From Thalassotalea_H castellviae (lineage in GTDB: Bacteria; Pseudomonadota; Gammaproteobacteria; Enterobacterales; Alteromonadaceae), in contig NZ_JAVRIF010000007.1 of assembly GCF_031846185.1 (NCBI RefSeq), positions 62,001 through 126,000 of the forward strand: a DNA stretch of 64,000 nt, given 5' to 3'. Below the pieces are notes generated by a model that ran no database searches, had not been told where the DNA came from, and saw only the letters and a program-made list of their open reading frames with translations. Shown here in pieces: positions 9,368 through 17,700 of this stretch. How positions within the stretch are numbered: the stretch's first letter is position 1; every line of letters begins with the position of its first letter. Made by a program: the position numbers and the translations under genes.

Positions 9368-10729
9368 ATGATTTTACCAACACTTACAAACTTTCTTAAT
9401 CATTATCCTCATGCTCCTATAGTTATCGCCTATAGTGGTGGTGTCGACTCGCAAGTATTACTGCACGCTATTGCTCAATTAAAAAAAAATAATATGGTTA
9501 ACCAAGCGGTGATGGCGATTCATGTTAACCATGGCTTAAGCCAATCGGCAGGTCAATGGCAACAATTTGCAAAACAACAATGTCAATTATTAAACATTGA
9601 TTTCAAAACCATTAACGTCAATGTGATTGATAAACCTCGGACAAGTTTAGAAGCTCAAGCACGAGATGCACGATATCAAGCATTAGCCGATTTGAGCCCA
9701 AGCAATGCGGTGATTTTGACTGGACACCATCAGGATGATCAAGTGGAAACATTTTTTTTATCTTTAAAACGTGGCTCTGGGTTAAAAGGATTATCAGCGA
9801 TGGCCATGGTTTCATCATTTGCCAACGCAAAGCAAAAATTACTTAGGCCTCTATTACAAATTTCACGAGAAAATATTGTCTGTTACGCTCAAGAAAATCA
9901 GTTAACGTGGCTAGAAGATGAATCAAATGATGATATTCGATTCGATCGCAATTTTTTACGTAAAGAGATTTTACCGCAGTTAAAAGCTCGTTGGCTTAAC
10001 TTTAACGATACTGTGATGCGAAGTACTCAACATTGCCAAGAAGCGCAAAGTATTTTAGATGAAGTTGCCGCCCAAGATTTAGCTCAGTGTATCCAAGCAC
10101 AACGCGTATTATCTATTGCGCCATTATTGTTGTTATCGCAAGCAAGGTTTAATCTTGTCATTCGATATTTTATTGAACAACATCAAGGCTTAATGCCGAG
10201 TCAGCAACAATTACAACAACTTTATCAACAATTAACTGAAGCAGGAAAAGATAAAAACCCAGCCGTGAAGTTGGGCGAGATTTGGTTAAGACGTTTCCAA
10301 GATAAACTTTATTTAACTGAAGATTATCAATCTGTTATAAATTGGCGGTATGATTACGATCTCGCCCAAACGCATGGCGAATATTCAATAGAATTGCCAG
10401 ACGGTTTGGGGGATGTCACTGTGACTTATGATGAATTAAATGTCCATGAAAAGTCATTCACACTCTCTTTGCCTGATTCGCTTCAGTCTATGTCAATTGT
10501 CTTTGCACATGATAATCCAAAGTGCTTACCTGAGTATCGACAACAAAGTCGACCATTGAAAAAAGTGTTACAAGAGTTATCAATCCCACCATGGCAACGC
10601 AAGCGTCTTCCTTTGTTATTTATAAATGATGAATTAGCTGCCGTTATTGGTTATTTCGTTTGCCAGCCATTTAGTGAAAATAAACATCAACAGAAAATTA
10701 TGGTTCACTGGCAGAAAGAGTCAGGTTAG
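9368..10729 (+). CDS. tilS: tRNA(Ile)-lysidine synthase
   Basis: TilS ligates lysine to C34 of the tRNA-Ile with CAU anticodon, making lysidine so that it reads AUA. The 453-residue product has the PP-loop ATP site SGGVDS (residues 23-28), the HVNHGLS segment, GHHQDDQVETFFL, the RNFLR motif and C-terminal TilS substrate-binding domains. I start at the ATG at 9368 because the N-terminus then matches the family; an in-frame TTG at 9338 lies in the loop of an inverted repeat and is less likely. No clear ribosome-binding site precedes the ATG. Confidence 0.93.
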   Translation: MILPTLTNFLNHYPHAPIVIAYSGGVDSQVLLHAIAQLKKNNMVNQAVMAIHVNHGLSQSAGQWQQFAKQQCQLLNIDFKTINVNVIDKPRTSLEAQARDARYQALADLSPSNAVILTGHHQDDQVETFFLSLKRGSGLKGLSAMAMVSSFANAKQKLLRPLLQISRENIVCYAQENQLTWLEDESNDDIRFDRNFLRKEILPQLKARWLNFNDTVMRSTQHCQEAQSILDEVAAQDLAQCIQAQRVLSIAPLLLLSQARFNLVIRYFIEQHQGLMPSQQQLQQLYQQLTEAGKDKNPAVKLGEIWLRRFQDKLYLTEDYQSVINWRYDYDLAQTHGEYSIELPDGLGDVTVTYDELNVHEKSFTLSLPDSLQSMSIVFAHDNPKCLPEYRQQSRPLKKVLQELSIPPWQRKRLPLLFINDELAAVIGYFVCQPFSENKHQQKIMVHWQKESG

Positions 10730-10792
10730 AATAAAACTATCAGAGTGTTCCTGCTCTATAACCGTACAATTATTATAATAATCGGAGATTTT

Positions 10793-11977
10793 ATGAATTT
10801 AGTTTTAAAGTTAATTGCTGGTATTGTTGCTGGCATGTTAATTGGTTTATACGCGCCAGATGTGCTCGTTCAATTGACTTTTACGATTCAAAACCTAATT
10901 GGTCAATTAATTAAATTTACCATTCCTTTGATCATCTTATTCTATATCGCAAGCGGTATTGCCTCATTACCACAAGGCTCCGGATCCTTGTTAGGAAAAA
11001 CTGTCGGTCTTGCTTATGGTTCTACTATTATTGCGGGCTTACTCGCCTTTATTGTGGCGAGTAATGTATTACCTGGCTTAACTGCTGGTCATCTTGTAGA
11101 AGCTGTAGAAGGTGAAAAACTTAAAGGTTTTATTGATATTTCAATTACTCCTTTATTTGATGTTATGACAGCACTTGCCATCGCCTTTATTTTTGGTATC
11201 GGTATTAGTGCAACCAATGCAAACTCGTTGCGTACGACTTTAAATGAAGCAAAAGATATTATCGAAATGCTATTAAGCAAAGTTATTATCCCTGCATTAC
11301 CGTTTTACATTGCCGGTGTTTTTGCTGAAATGACGGTAGATGGTACTGTGTTCAGTACACTTAAAACGTTTGGTGTTGTACTAGTCTTAGCGCTCATTAT
11401 GCATTGGGTTTGGATCACTGTTTTATATGTGGTTACTGGCGCAGCGACAGGAAAGTCTCCTGCTAAATTGTTAAAAAATATGATGCCGGCGTACTTTACT
11501 GCTCTAGGAACTATGTCGAGTGCCGCAACTATTCCTGTTTCTTTAAAAGCGAATAAATCAAATAATGTGAGTGATGGTGTCGCTAATTTCACTGTACCTT
11601 TATGTGCCTCTATTCATTTAAGTGGTTCAACTATCACTATTATCACCTGTGCCACCGCTGTGATGTTAATGACTCCTGAATTATCTGTGCCTAGTATTGC
11701 TACTATGATGGGCTTTATTTTAATGCTTGGCGTAACTATGATAGCAGCGCCCGGCGCACCAGGTGGCGCAGTAATGGCAGCATTAGGGCTATTGGCGAGT
11801 ATGTTAGGTTTCACTGATGCGGCATTAGCGTTAATGATTGCACTTTATTTAGCACAAGATAGCTTTGGTACTGCGTGTAATGTCACCGGCGATGGTGCGA
11901 TTGCATTATGGGTTGATAAATTTGCAGGTGAAGAAGGACTTGATGTCAAAGAACAAGCGAATGAAATAAACAACTAA
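10793..11977 (+). CDS. Dicarboxylate/amino acid:cation symporter (DAACS family)
   Basis: A 394-residue inner-membrane transporter with about eight hydrophobic helices and two re-entrant loop signatures: GTMSSAATIPVSLKANK and the later PLCASIHLSGSTITI, positions where DAACS/GltPh-type carriers bind cation and substrate. It likely imports a dicarboxylate or amino acid with Na+ or H+. The start at 10793 is chosen because CGGAG lies 6-10 bases upstream; an earlier in-frame codon has no such site. The substrate cannot be told from sequence. Followed by a terminator, so it is a single-gene unit. Confidence 0.85.
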   Translation: MNLVLKLIAGIVAGMLIGLYAPDVLVQLTFTIQNLIGQLIKFTIPLIILFYIASGIASLPQGSGSLLGKTVGLAYGSTIIAGLLAFIVASNVLPGLTAGHLVEAVEGEKLKGFIDISITPLFDVMTALAIAFIFGIGISATNANSLRTTLNEAKDIIEMLLSKVIIPALPFYIAGVFAEMTVDGTVFSTLKTFGVVLVLALIMHWVWITVLYVVTGAATGKSPAKLLKNMMPAYFTALGTMSSAATIPVSLKANKSNNVSDGVANFTVPLCASIHLSGSTITIITCATAVMLMTPELSVPSIATMMGFILMLGVTMIAAPGAPGGAVMAALGLLASMLGFTDAALALMIALYLAQDSFGTACNVTGDGAIALWVDKFAGEEGLDVKEQANEINN

Positions 11978-12002
11978 ATTCATTGCTCTATTTATTATAT
12001 TT

Positions 12003-12027
12003 AAAGGTCGCTAATTGCGGCCTTTTT
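12003..12027 (+). terminator. Terminator after the DAACS symporter gene
   Basis: AAAGGTCGC and GCGGCCTTT form a 9-bp stem with one G-T pair and a 5-base loop, followed by TTTTT. Confidence 0.75.
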
Positions 12028-12154
12028 ATTACTTTCAATTTAAAGATAATTGCATTTTGCATTTTGCATATTTAATTACCATATACGCAATAAAGTGATC
12101 GCAGAAAGTCCTGTTAAGAGGCATAATAGCGGCAAATTTTATAGGAGCCTTAAT

Positions 12155-12724
12155 ATGCCTACTGAGCAAGCATTAAAAAATCGTAGTAATAATAGTTGTG
12201 AGTTTTGTACATCAACAAATAACTTAGCTGTGTATCCTGTACCCCCAACGAGTGATTTAAGCGCTCAACAAAGTGTATATCTTTGTGAAAACTGTATTAG
12301 TCAGCTTGATGGCAAAAGCGAAGTAGATATTAACCATTGGCGTTGTTTAAACGATAGTATGTGGAATCAAGAGCCTGCGGTACAAGTTATGTCATATCGT
12401 ATGTTACATAAACTTTCCACTGAAAGTTGGGCACAAGATGCTTTAGCTATGATTTATATGGAAGATGACGTTAAAACTTGGGCAGAGCAGGGTATTGCAG
12501 CCGCAGAGCGTGAAGGACCAACACGCGATAGTAATGGCGCTGAGCTTAATGACGGTGATGATGTAACTCTGATTAAAGATTTGAAAGTTAAAGGGGCGAA
12601 TTTTACTGCAAAACAAGGCACCTTAGTGCGTGGTATTACCTTAACTGACAATCCTGAGCATATTGAAGGTAAAGTGAATGGTACCCGTATCGTACTAGTC
12701 GCTTCTTATTTGAAAAAAGCTTAA
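12155..12724 (+). CDS. PhnA/YjdM-type zinc-ribbon protein
   Basis: A 189-residue cytoplasmic protein of the PhnA family. An N-terminal zinc ribbon is shown by Cys15/Cys18 and Cys44/Cys47; the C-terminal part carries the PhnA SH3-like domain (GDDVTLIKDLKVKGANFTAKQGT ... VLVASYLKK). Despite the name, members are not shown to take part in phosphonate breakdown, and no phn genes are nearby. The ATG at 12155 is preceded by TAGGAG (12142-12147). An upstream extension of the frame lacks a ribosome-binding site and is left out. Confidence 0.85.
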   Translation: MPTEQALKNRSNNSCEFCTSTNNLAVYPVPPTSDLSAQQSVYLCENCISQLDGKSEVDINHWRCLNDSMWNQEPAVQVMSYRMLHKLSTESWAQDALAMIYMEDDVKTWAEQGIAAAEREGPTRDSNGAELNDGDDVTLIKDLKVKGANFTAKQGTLVRGITLTDNPEHIEGKVNGTRIVLVASYLKKA

Positions 12725-12755
12725 ATTACATAAAATGTGAAAACGGACTTTATAA

Positions 12756-12972
12756 ATGATTGACATAAAAGTTGGTGGCAGTCATTATCAATTTACCGCA
12801 TATTGGCATAACTTAATTGCTCAATATCACTATAAAACAATTAAATAGAATTTATTTTAATGAAATACCTTTTAATCCTCCTTTTAGTCAATTGTCGCCA
12901 GAAGAGTATGACGAATATCGTCGTGCGCTGGTGGGAATCTACTGTGGATTAAAATGTAAAACAAACCTTTAA
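12756..12972 (+). pseudogene. Small gene of unknown function split by a +1 frameshift
   Basis: An ATG at 12756 opens a 30-codon frame (MIDIKVGGSHYQFTAYW...) that stops at 12848. A second frame, open from 12817 to the stop at 12970-12972, continues with NEIPFNPPFSQLSPEEYDEY and RRALVGIYCGLKCKTNL, which reads like real protein. Removing one base in the AAAA run at 12834-12837 joins both parts into one product of about 71 residues. It is followed by a terminator. I do not recognise the family. It may be a decayed gene, a sequencing error or a programmed frameshift. Confidence 0.45.
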
Positions 12973-12978
12973 CATTTT

Positions 12979-13009
12979 AAAAACCGCAGTTTGTCCACTG
13001 CGGTTTTTT
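12979..13009 (+). terminator. Terminator downstream of the small frameshifted gene
   Basis: AAACCGCAGT and ACTGCGGTTT pair over 10 bp around the loop TTGTCC, followed by a T-run. Its presence suggests the preceding small gene is or was transcribed. Confidence 0.8.
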
Positions 13010-13105
13010 GTTTTTTAGCCGAATACTTCAGTGTCAATTGCACTTTTACCAAGGATTTAACCTTGGAATTACGTTAACTCAGGAATGAGAACAAGGAGAA
13101 ATGCA

Positions 13106-14023
13106 ATGAATGTTTCTACAGCCTATATTGCTGTGGTCCTTATTTGGTCTACAACACCGCTAGGTATTGTATGGAGTAGTGAATCTGTACATCCTACTTT
13201 AGCGGTACTTTTGCGTATGTTAATCGCGTTAATATTAGGACTGTTATTAATCAAAATTAATCGTATCTCGCTTCCATGGCATCGTGATGCAGTTAAGCTT
13301 TATTTATTTTCGGCATTAGGTATTTTTGGTGGCATGTTACTTTCGTATTATGCTGCCCAGTATATTTCTTCAGGCTTGATCTCACTTATTTTTGGTTTAG
13401 CGCCAATTTTATCAGGGGTGATTGCACAAAAACTGATCCATGAGCCCAAATTTACGTTAACAAAAAAAATAGCGCTAGTGGTCGCGTTAATAGGGTTATT
13501 CATTGTTTGCTTAGATAATTTGTTGCTATCGCAAAACGGCTATATAGGGATAATATTGGTACTATTTGCTGTATTATTTTTTAGCTTAAGCGGCGTATTA
13601 GTTAAAAGTATAACCATTACAATTCATCCATTATCAACGACTATAGGGGCGTTATTATTATGCACTCCTTTATTTTTACTCGTTTGGTTAATTTTTGATG
13701 GTTCATTAAATTATCAACAATGGCAACTACGCTCAATTCTGGCCATTGTTTATTTAGGGGTATTTGGCTCTTTGATCGGTTTTATTGCGTATTTTTACGT
13801 GTTACAAAAGTTAACGGCGAGCACGGTTGCGCTAATTACCATGATCACCCCAGTGTTGGCGTTGTCGTTAGGTGCGTTATTAAACAACGAACATGTGTCT
13901 TTCAATTTAATGATCGGTGCTGTTTTTGTCGTGACAGGTTTAACGTGTTTTCAATGGAGCACTAAGGTCAGTGCATCGATGAAAAAACGGCTTAGAAATT
14001 CGCACACGAAAACTCGTTTTTAG
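13106..14023 (+). CDS. EamA-family (DMT superfamily) permease
   Basis: A 305-residue membrane protein with about ten hydrophobic segments and an internal duplication of the five-helix EamA unit, opening with VVLIWSTTPLGIVWSSE. Such proteins export metabolites or amino acids; the substrate is not readable. The start at 13106 is chosen over 13085 because AAGGAGA (13093-13099) precedes it at the right distance. The C-terminus is short, basic and cytoplasmic. It lies upstream of a GNAT acetyltransferase gene with a 58-bp gap. Confidence 0.85.
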   Translation: MNVSTAYIAVVLIWSTTPLGIVWSSESVHPTLAVLLRMLIALILGLLLIKINRISLPWHRDAVKLYLFSALGIFGGMLLSYYAAQYISSGLISLIFGLAPILSGVIAQKLIHEPKFTLTKKIALVVALIGLFIVCLDNLLLSQNGYIGIILVLFAVLFFSLSGVLVKSITITIHPLSTTIGALLLCTPLFLLVWLIFDGSLNYQQWQLRSILAIVYLGVFGSLIGFIAYFYVLQKLTASTVALITMITPVLALSLGALLNNEHVSFNLMIGAVFVVTGLTCFQWSTKVSASMKKRLRNSHTKTRF

Positions 14024-14081
14024 TTTAAAGCTCGTTATAATCAGGATTAAATTTTCTTTCACTTTTTGAAAAATAGTTGTT

Positions 14082-14537
14082 ATGAAATCAACCATTAGTT
14101 TTAAAAAAGCGAGTCAACTTGATAAACCGTTTTTGCTTGTTCTAAGAAAAACATCAATGACAGCACACTTGGAAAAAGCTGGTCTGGTTATGAATGATCA
14201 ACAGCACTTTCAACGTATTGATGAATTTTTTACTGATTCACATATCATCTGTAAAGATAACGAGCAAATAGGATTAGTAAAATTTGCCTTGTTAGAAGAT
14301 AGGTTACATATTCGGCAATTTCAGATTCTACCCGCGTTTCATAATTGCGGTATTGGTACGCGGGTTTTATCGTTATTAAAGAAAAAAGCGCAAGAGAGAA
14401 ATTTGGCGATTACTTTAAATGTGCTATTGGCGAATCCTGCGTTAAAACTGTATAAGAGACAAGGGTTTATAATAGAAAACGAGACGCAGTTAGAGTATCA
14501 AATGCGCTGGCAGCCTAGCGCAGACAAAAGCTACTGA
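14082..14537 (+). CDS. GNAT-family N-acetyltransferase
   Basis: A 151-residue GNAT-fold protein. The acetyl-CoA-binding segment is seen as LPAFHNCGIGTRVLSLL (Q/RxxGxG/A-like) after a beta strand (RLHIRQFQI), then NVLLANPALKLYKRQGF, the typical strand-helix ending with an aromatic before a hydrophobic strand. The acceptor substrate is unknown. Same strand as the EamA gene. Confidence 0.8.
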   Translation: MKSTISFKKASQLDKPFLLVLRKTSMTAHLEKAGLVMNDQQHFQRIDEFFTDSHIICKDNEQIGLVKFALLEDRLHIRQFQILPAFHNCGIGTRVLSLLKKKAQERNLAITLNVLLANPALKLYKRQGFIIENETQLEYQMRWQPSADKSY

Positions 14538-14989
14538 GCCCTTTTTAAAAAGCACAAAATCGAATATAGGTGAACAAATATAAAAATATTTTAGTGATCC
14601 GATGGACGATTTTTCAATATAAAACTTAAGGTAGTTTATTGATTGGAATGATTAAAATATTTATAAAAGTATTTGCTGTTGCACTACTCAGTGGTCTTAG
14701 ATAATTTAATCGCCTCACTGATTTATGAAAGTCTGATATCTTTATCTTTTGTTTATCTTCCAATGGTTAACGGTAACAAAATATCAATTCTTTTATATTC
14801 ATATTAATTTATGTTGGCGTTTATTAACTTTAATTTATCAAGAACGCCCTAGTGTGTTGCTCATTTAGATTTTGTTAAGGGCTAAATAGTATTTAACGCA
14901 ATCACTACAAAGAAAAATGCCGATCAACTTATGTGATCGGCATTAATTTAAATGACTGGTTTATTTAGTATTCAATAATACCTTTAAGA
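14538..14989. other. Gene-free stretch between GNAT and chitinase genes
   Basis: About 450 AT-rich bases between convergent genes. The longest start on plus (14648, MIKIFIKVFAVALLSGLR) stops after 18 codons. Apart from the hairpin at 14908-14944, which serves the minus-strand chitinase gene, I see nothing functional. Confidence 0.6.
14908..14944 (-). terminator. Terminator of the chitinase operon
   Basis: AATGCCGATCA and TGATCGGCATT form an 11-bp stem with a 7-base loop; read on the minus strand it is followed by TTTCTTTG. It lies 45 bp after the stop codon of the downstream chitinase gene. Confidence 0.78.
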
Positions 14990-17611
14990 TTATTGTTTTA
15001 CCCATACCGCACTAACACCAGGCTCTTCTCCTTGAGTCCACCACTGTGCTGTGTAGGTATCGCCATTATGGATGACTTGATCTCCACCATGATAAATAGC
15101 GTTGGGGTTCCAATCACCTGTTGAGGTGTCAGGATTAACCGCTTCCCACGGTCCACCTAAGTCTGGTTGATCACCTTGAGTCCACCATTTAGCTCGATAT
15201 TCAATACCTTGATAAATCACGATATCGTCGGCGGTATACACAGCGGATGGATCCCATGTATCGCTCGGGTTTGTTACATCAGTATCATTTACCGTGAGAT
15301 TAAAACTGGTGCTTGATTGTTCTGTACCATCACTCACCGAAACGGTAATTATATATGTGGTGGTAGTTGAAACTTCACCGGCTTGTAATGTGATGCTTTC
15401 ACCAGAGCCTGTTAATGTTATTCCTGCAGGAACCGTCCACTGATAGCTAAGTGGATCATTATCTGCATCGGAAGCCGTTACGGTAATATTAACCGATACG
15501 CCTTCATCAACCGTTAGGTCGTCAATAGGGTCAACTACGGGGGCGTTATTACTCGACGATGGCGCGATAACACGTACCACAACACTTTTACTGACCGTGT
15601 CGGTACCATCACTGACGTTAATGATTGCAGTGTAGTCGGTATCTTGACTGACATTTGGTGCGGTAATACTTACGGTTTCAGTATTACTGCCTGAAAGTGT
15701 TAATGCACTATCAGCTGTCCAACTATAACTTAAGGGGTCATTATCGGCATCGGTTGCCGTTGCTGTAATAGATGTCGATTCACCCGAATTTACCGAGACT
15801 AAATTGGTGACAGACACGACCGGTTTTTTATTCGTCGGTGGCGTACCGTCATCTAAACCTTGGTGCATGGCATTTAAGATATCACCATTATCAGCGTCAA
15901 TTTCCCAAGCAAATAAACCGCCCAAATCATGTGTTTTAACATACTGACCTTTAGCGATAACAGAACGAGGACTATCATAAGTGATTAATTTACCATTTGA
16001 ACGATTCCAAACATACGCAGCCTCTGCAGCTTTGTCATAACCAATTTCAAAGCCATTGATACCTGTTTCCGCCGTGCCAATCATATTGGCTTTGATCCCT
16101 TTGTAATCTATTACACCAGCTTCCCATACACCTTCTGCAGAAGTACCGGTCAATTTACCATTGCCGGGCGCGGTCATCGGATTACCAGAAATGTCAGCGT
16201 TGCTATCTAAGACACCTTCCCAGCCACGACCATACATAGCGGTGCCAACGACGATTTGTTTCGACGGAACGCCTTGCGCTAATAACAAATTTAACGCATT
16301 GTCTATGGTATACGACGGTCCTTTGCGAGGTTCGCCTTCATCATCTAAGCCAGTACCATTACATTCATCAGCTGATAAATGGGAACCACAATAAATACCT
16401 GTTTGATGACCAGTAACATTGTTCCAAGCCCCATAAAAATCATATGACATGGCAAAGATATAATCCATGTGTTGTGCCGCATTACCATAGTCAACATCTT
16501 CAATCTTGTCATAACCGACACCTATAGCGGAAGTCAGTTGATATTCACGGCCAGTATCCGATTCAAGTTCATCTAACATGGCTCTTAATTCAGCCATTAA
16601 AGCTACATAGGCGGCTCCATCCTGGGCTGGATCACCTAAGGTAGTACTTGCGCCATCGCCCCCAGGATATTCCCAATCAATATCAACCCCGTCGTAAAAC
16701 TTCCAAGTCGTTAAAAAGGTTTTAACGGAAGCGACAAAAGTATCGCGATTAGCTTTGTCAGTGAAATAGAAAAAAGGGTCTGATAACGTCCAACCACCAA
16801 TTGAAGGTAATATTTTCAAATCTGGATAACGTTGCTTTAAAGCCATCATCTGTGCATAAGTACCACGAATAGGATCGCTAGAATCTACACCCGGTAACGC
16901 TTTTTGAATGGCTGCCCATGGGTCATGAATGACTACTTCAAAATCGTTTGAGCCTCCACAAGCTTTCACTAAAGCATTGTGACTGCCACCATTTTCAATT
17001 TCCTTTAGTGATTCATTTGGGCCACAAATTGGAATAAAGCCGTAAAGAATATGGCTTAGGTTATGGGCTGGAATATTGGTTACGTCAAAGTCGCGACCAT
17101 AAATGCCCCACTCGACAAAATATGCTCCAGTTACCAAATCTTGTTTTGTTCCATAATCGCCGTTATTAGGATCATAATCCATGGGTAACGGCGCTAAATG
17201 TCCACCATCGGTATCGGCAATAACAATTGGTTTTCCATCACTTCGGGCACAGGATGTACCTTCACATAACTCAACATATAAAGTGTGGCGACCAGACTGT
17301 TGATAAGGAAAATTAATGACGCCACTTTTAGTGCCTGTTGGTAAAGTGCCTGAGTTAACTAATTGCTGGTCAAAATACACTTTATAGTTATCGCCACCAT
17401 CGCCACTCCATGCATTCCATTCGATGTTAATGTTAACTTCATCGTGTACGGTAACAATATCTTTATAGGAGCCATTTCCTTCAAGGTCCACTTCTACAAA
17501 GGAGTATTCTTGAGGTTCCCAATTTATACTTGGTGTGGATGGAGCAGCAATGGACTGCCAAGACATTACGGCAGTGCTAATCGCCATCATAGTTAATAAT
17601 CGTTTATTCAT
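14990..17611 (-). CDS. Secreted ChiA-type GH18 chitinase with two PKD and two chitin-binding domains
   Basis: An 873-residue secreted endochitinase. Order seen: signal peptide (1-23, ends SIAA), an N-terminal ChiA-type fibronectin-like domain (about 24-135), a GH18 barrel with the catalytic DGVDIDWEYPGG around residues 307-316 and AMSYDFYGAWN, then two PKD/Ig-like modules (about 600-770, each with DADNDPLSY), then two CBM5/12 chitin-binding modules (each with AxWWTQGxxP). The layout and the position of the catalytic Glu are close to Serratia ChiA. It is transcribed after a second chitinase gene, 89 bp upstream, and the two enzymes probably act together on solid chitin. Confidence 0.93.
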   Translation of the reverse strand: MNKRLLTMMAISTAVMSWQSIAAPSTPSINWEPQEYSFVEVDLEGNGSYKDIVTVHDEVNINIEWNAWSGDGGDNYKVYFDQQLVNSGTLPTGTKSGVINFPYQQSGRHTLYVELCEGTSCARSDGKPIVIADTDGGHLAPLPMDYDPNNGDYGTKQDLVTGAYFVEWGIYGRDFDVTNIPAHNLSHILYGFIPICGPNESLKEIENGGSHNALVKACGGSNDFEVVIHDPWAAIQKALPGVDSSDPIRGTYAQMMALKQRYPDLKILPSIGGWTLSDPFFYFTDKANRDTFVASVKTFLTTWKFYDGVDIDWEYPGGDGASTTLGDPAQDGAAYVALMAELRAMLDELESDTGREYQLTSAIGVGYDKIEDVDYGNAAQHMDYIFAMSYDFYGAWNNVTGHQTGIYCGSHLSADECNGTGLDDEGEPRKGPSYTIDNALNLLLAQGVPSKQIVVGTAMYGRGWEGVLDSNADISGNPMTAPGNGKLTGTSAEGVWEAGVIDYKGIKANMIGTAETGINGFEIGYDKAAEAAYVWNRSNGKLITYDSPRSVIAKGQYVKTHDLGGLFAWEIDADNGDILNAMHQGLDDGTPPTNKKPVVSVTNLVSVNSGESTSITATATDADNDPLSYSWTADSALTLSGSNTETVSITAPNVSQDTDYTAIINVSDGTDTVSKSVVVRVIAPSSSNNAPVVDPIDDLTVDEGVSVNITVTASDADNDPLSYQWTVPAGITLTGSGESITLQAGEVSTTTTYIITVSVSDGTEQSSTSFNLTVNDTDVTNPSDTWDPSAVYTADDIVIYQGIEYRAKWWTQGDQPDLGGPWEAVNPDTSTGDWNPNAIYHGGDQVIHNGDTYTAQWWTQGEEPGVSAVWVKQ

Positions 17612-17660
17612 GACTTCACCTTTTAGTTATTATTTGTATTGAAATTTATTTAACGCTTTG

Positions 17661-17700
17661 TAATGCAACCACAAACTATTTAAGTTGTGGTTGGGCATTA
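17661..17700 (-). repeat. Stem-loop in the junction between the two chitinase genes
   Basis: AACCACAA (17667-17674) pairs with TTGTGGTT (17685-17692), extended by TAATGC (17661-17666) with GCATTA (17695-17700) past a 2-base bulge. It starts right at the stop codon of the upstream chitinase gene. There is no T-run on the minus strand, so it may be an mRNA-processing or stability element rather than a full terminator. Confidence 0.55.

Noticed and set aside
12155..12724. Phosphonate utilisation role for the PhnA-type protein
   Set aside because: No C-P lyase or phosphonate genes nearby, and the family name is historical.
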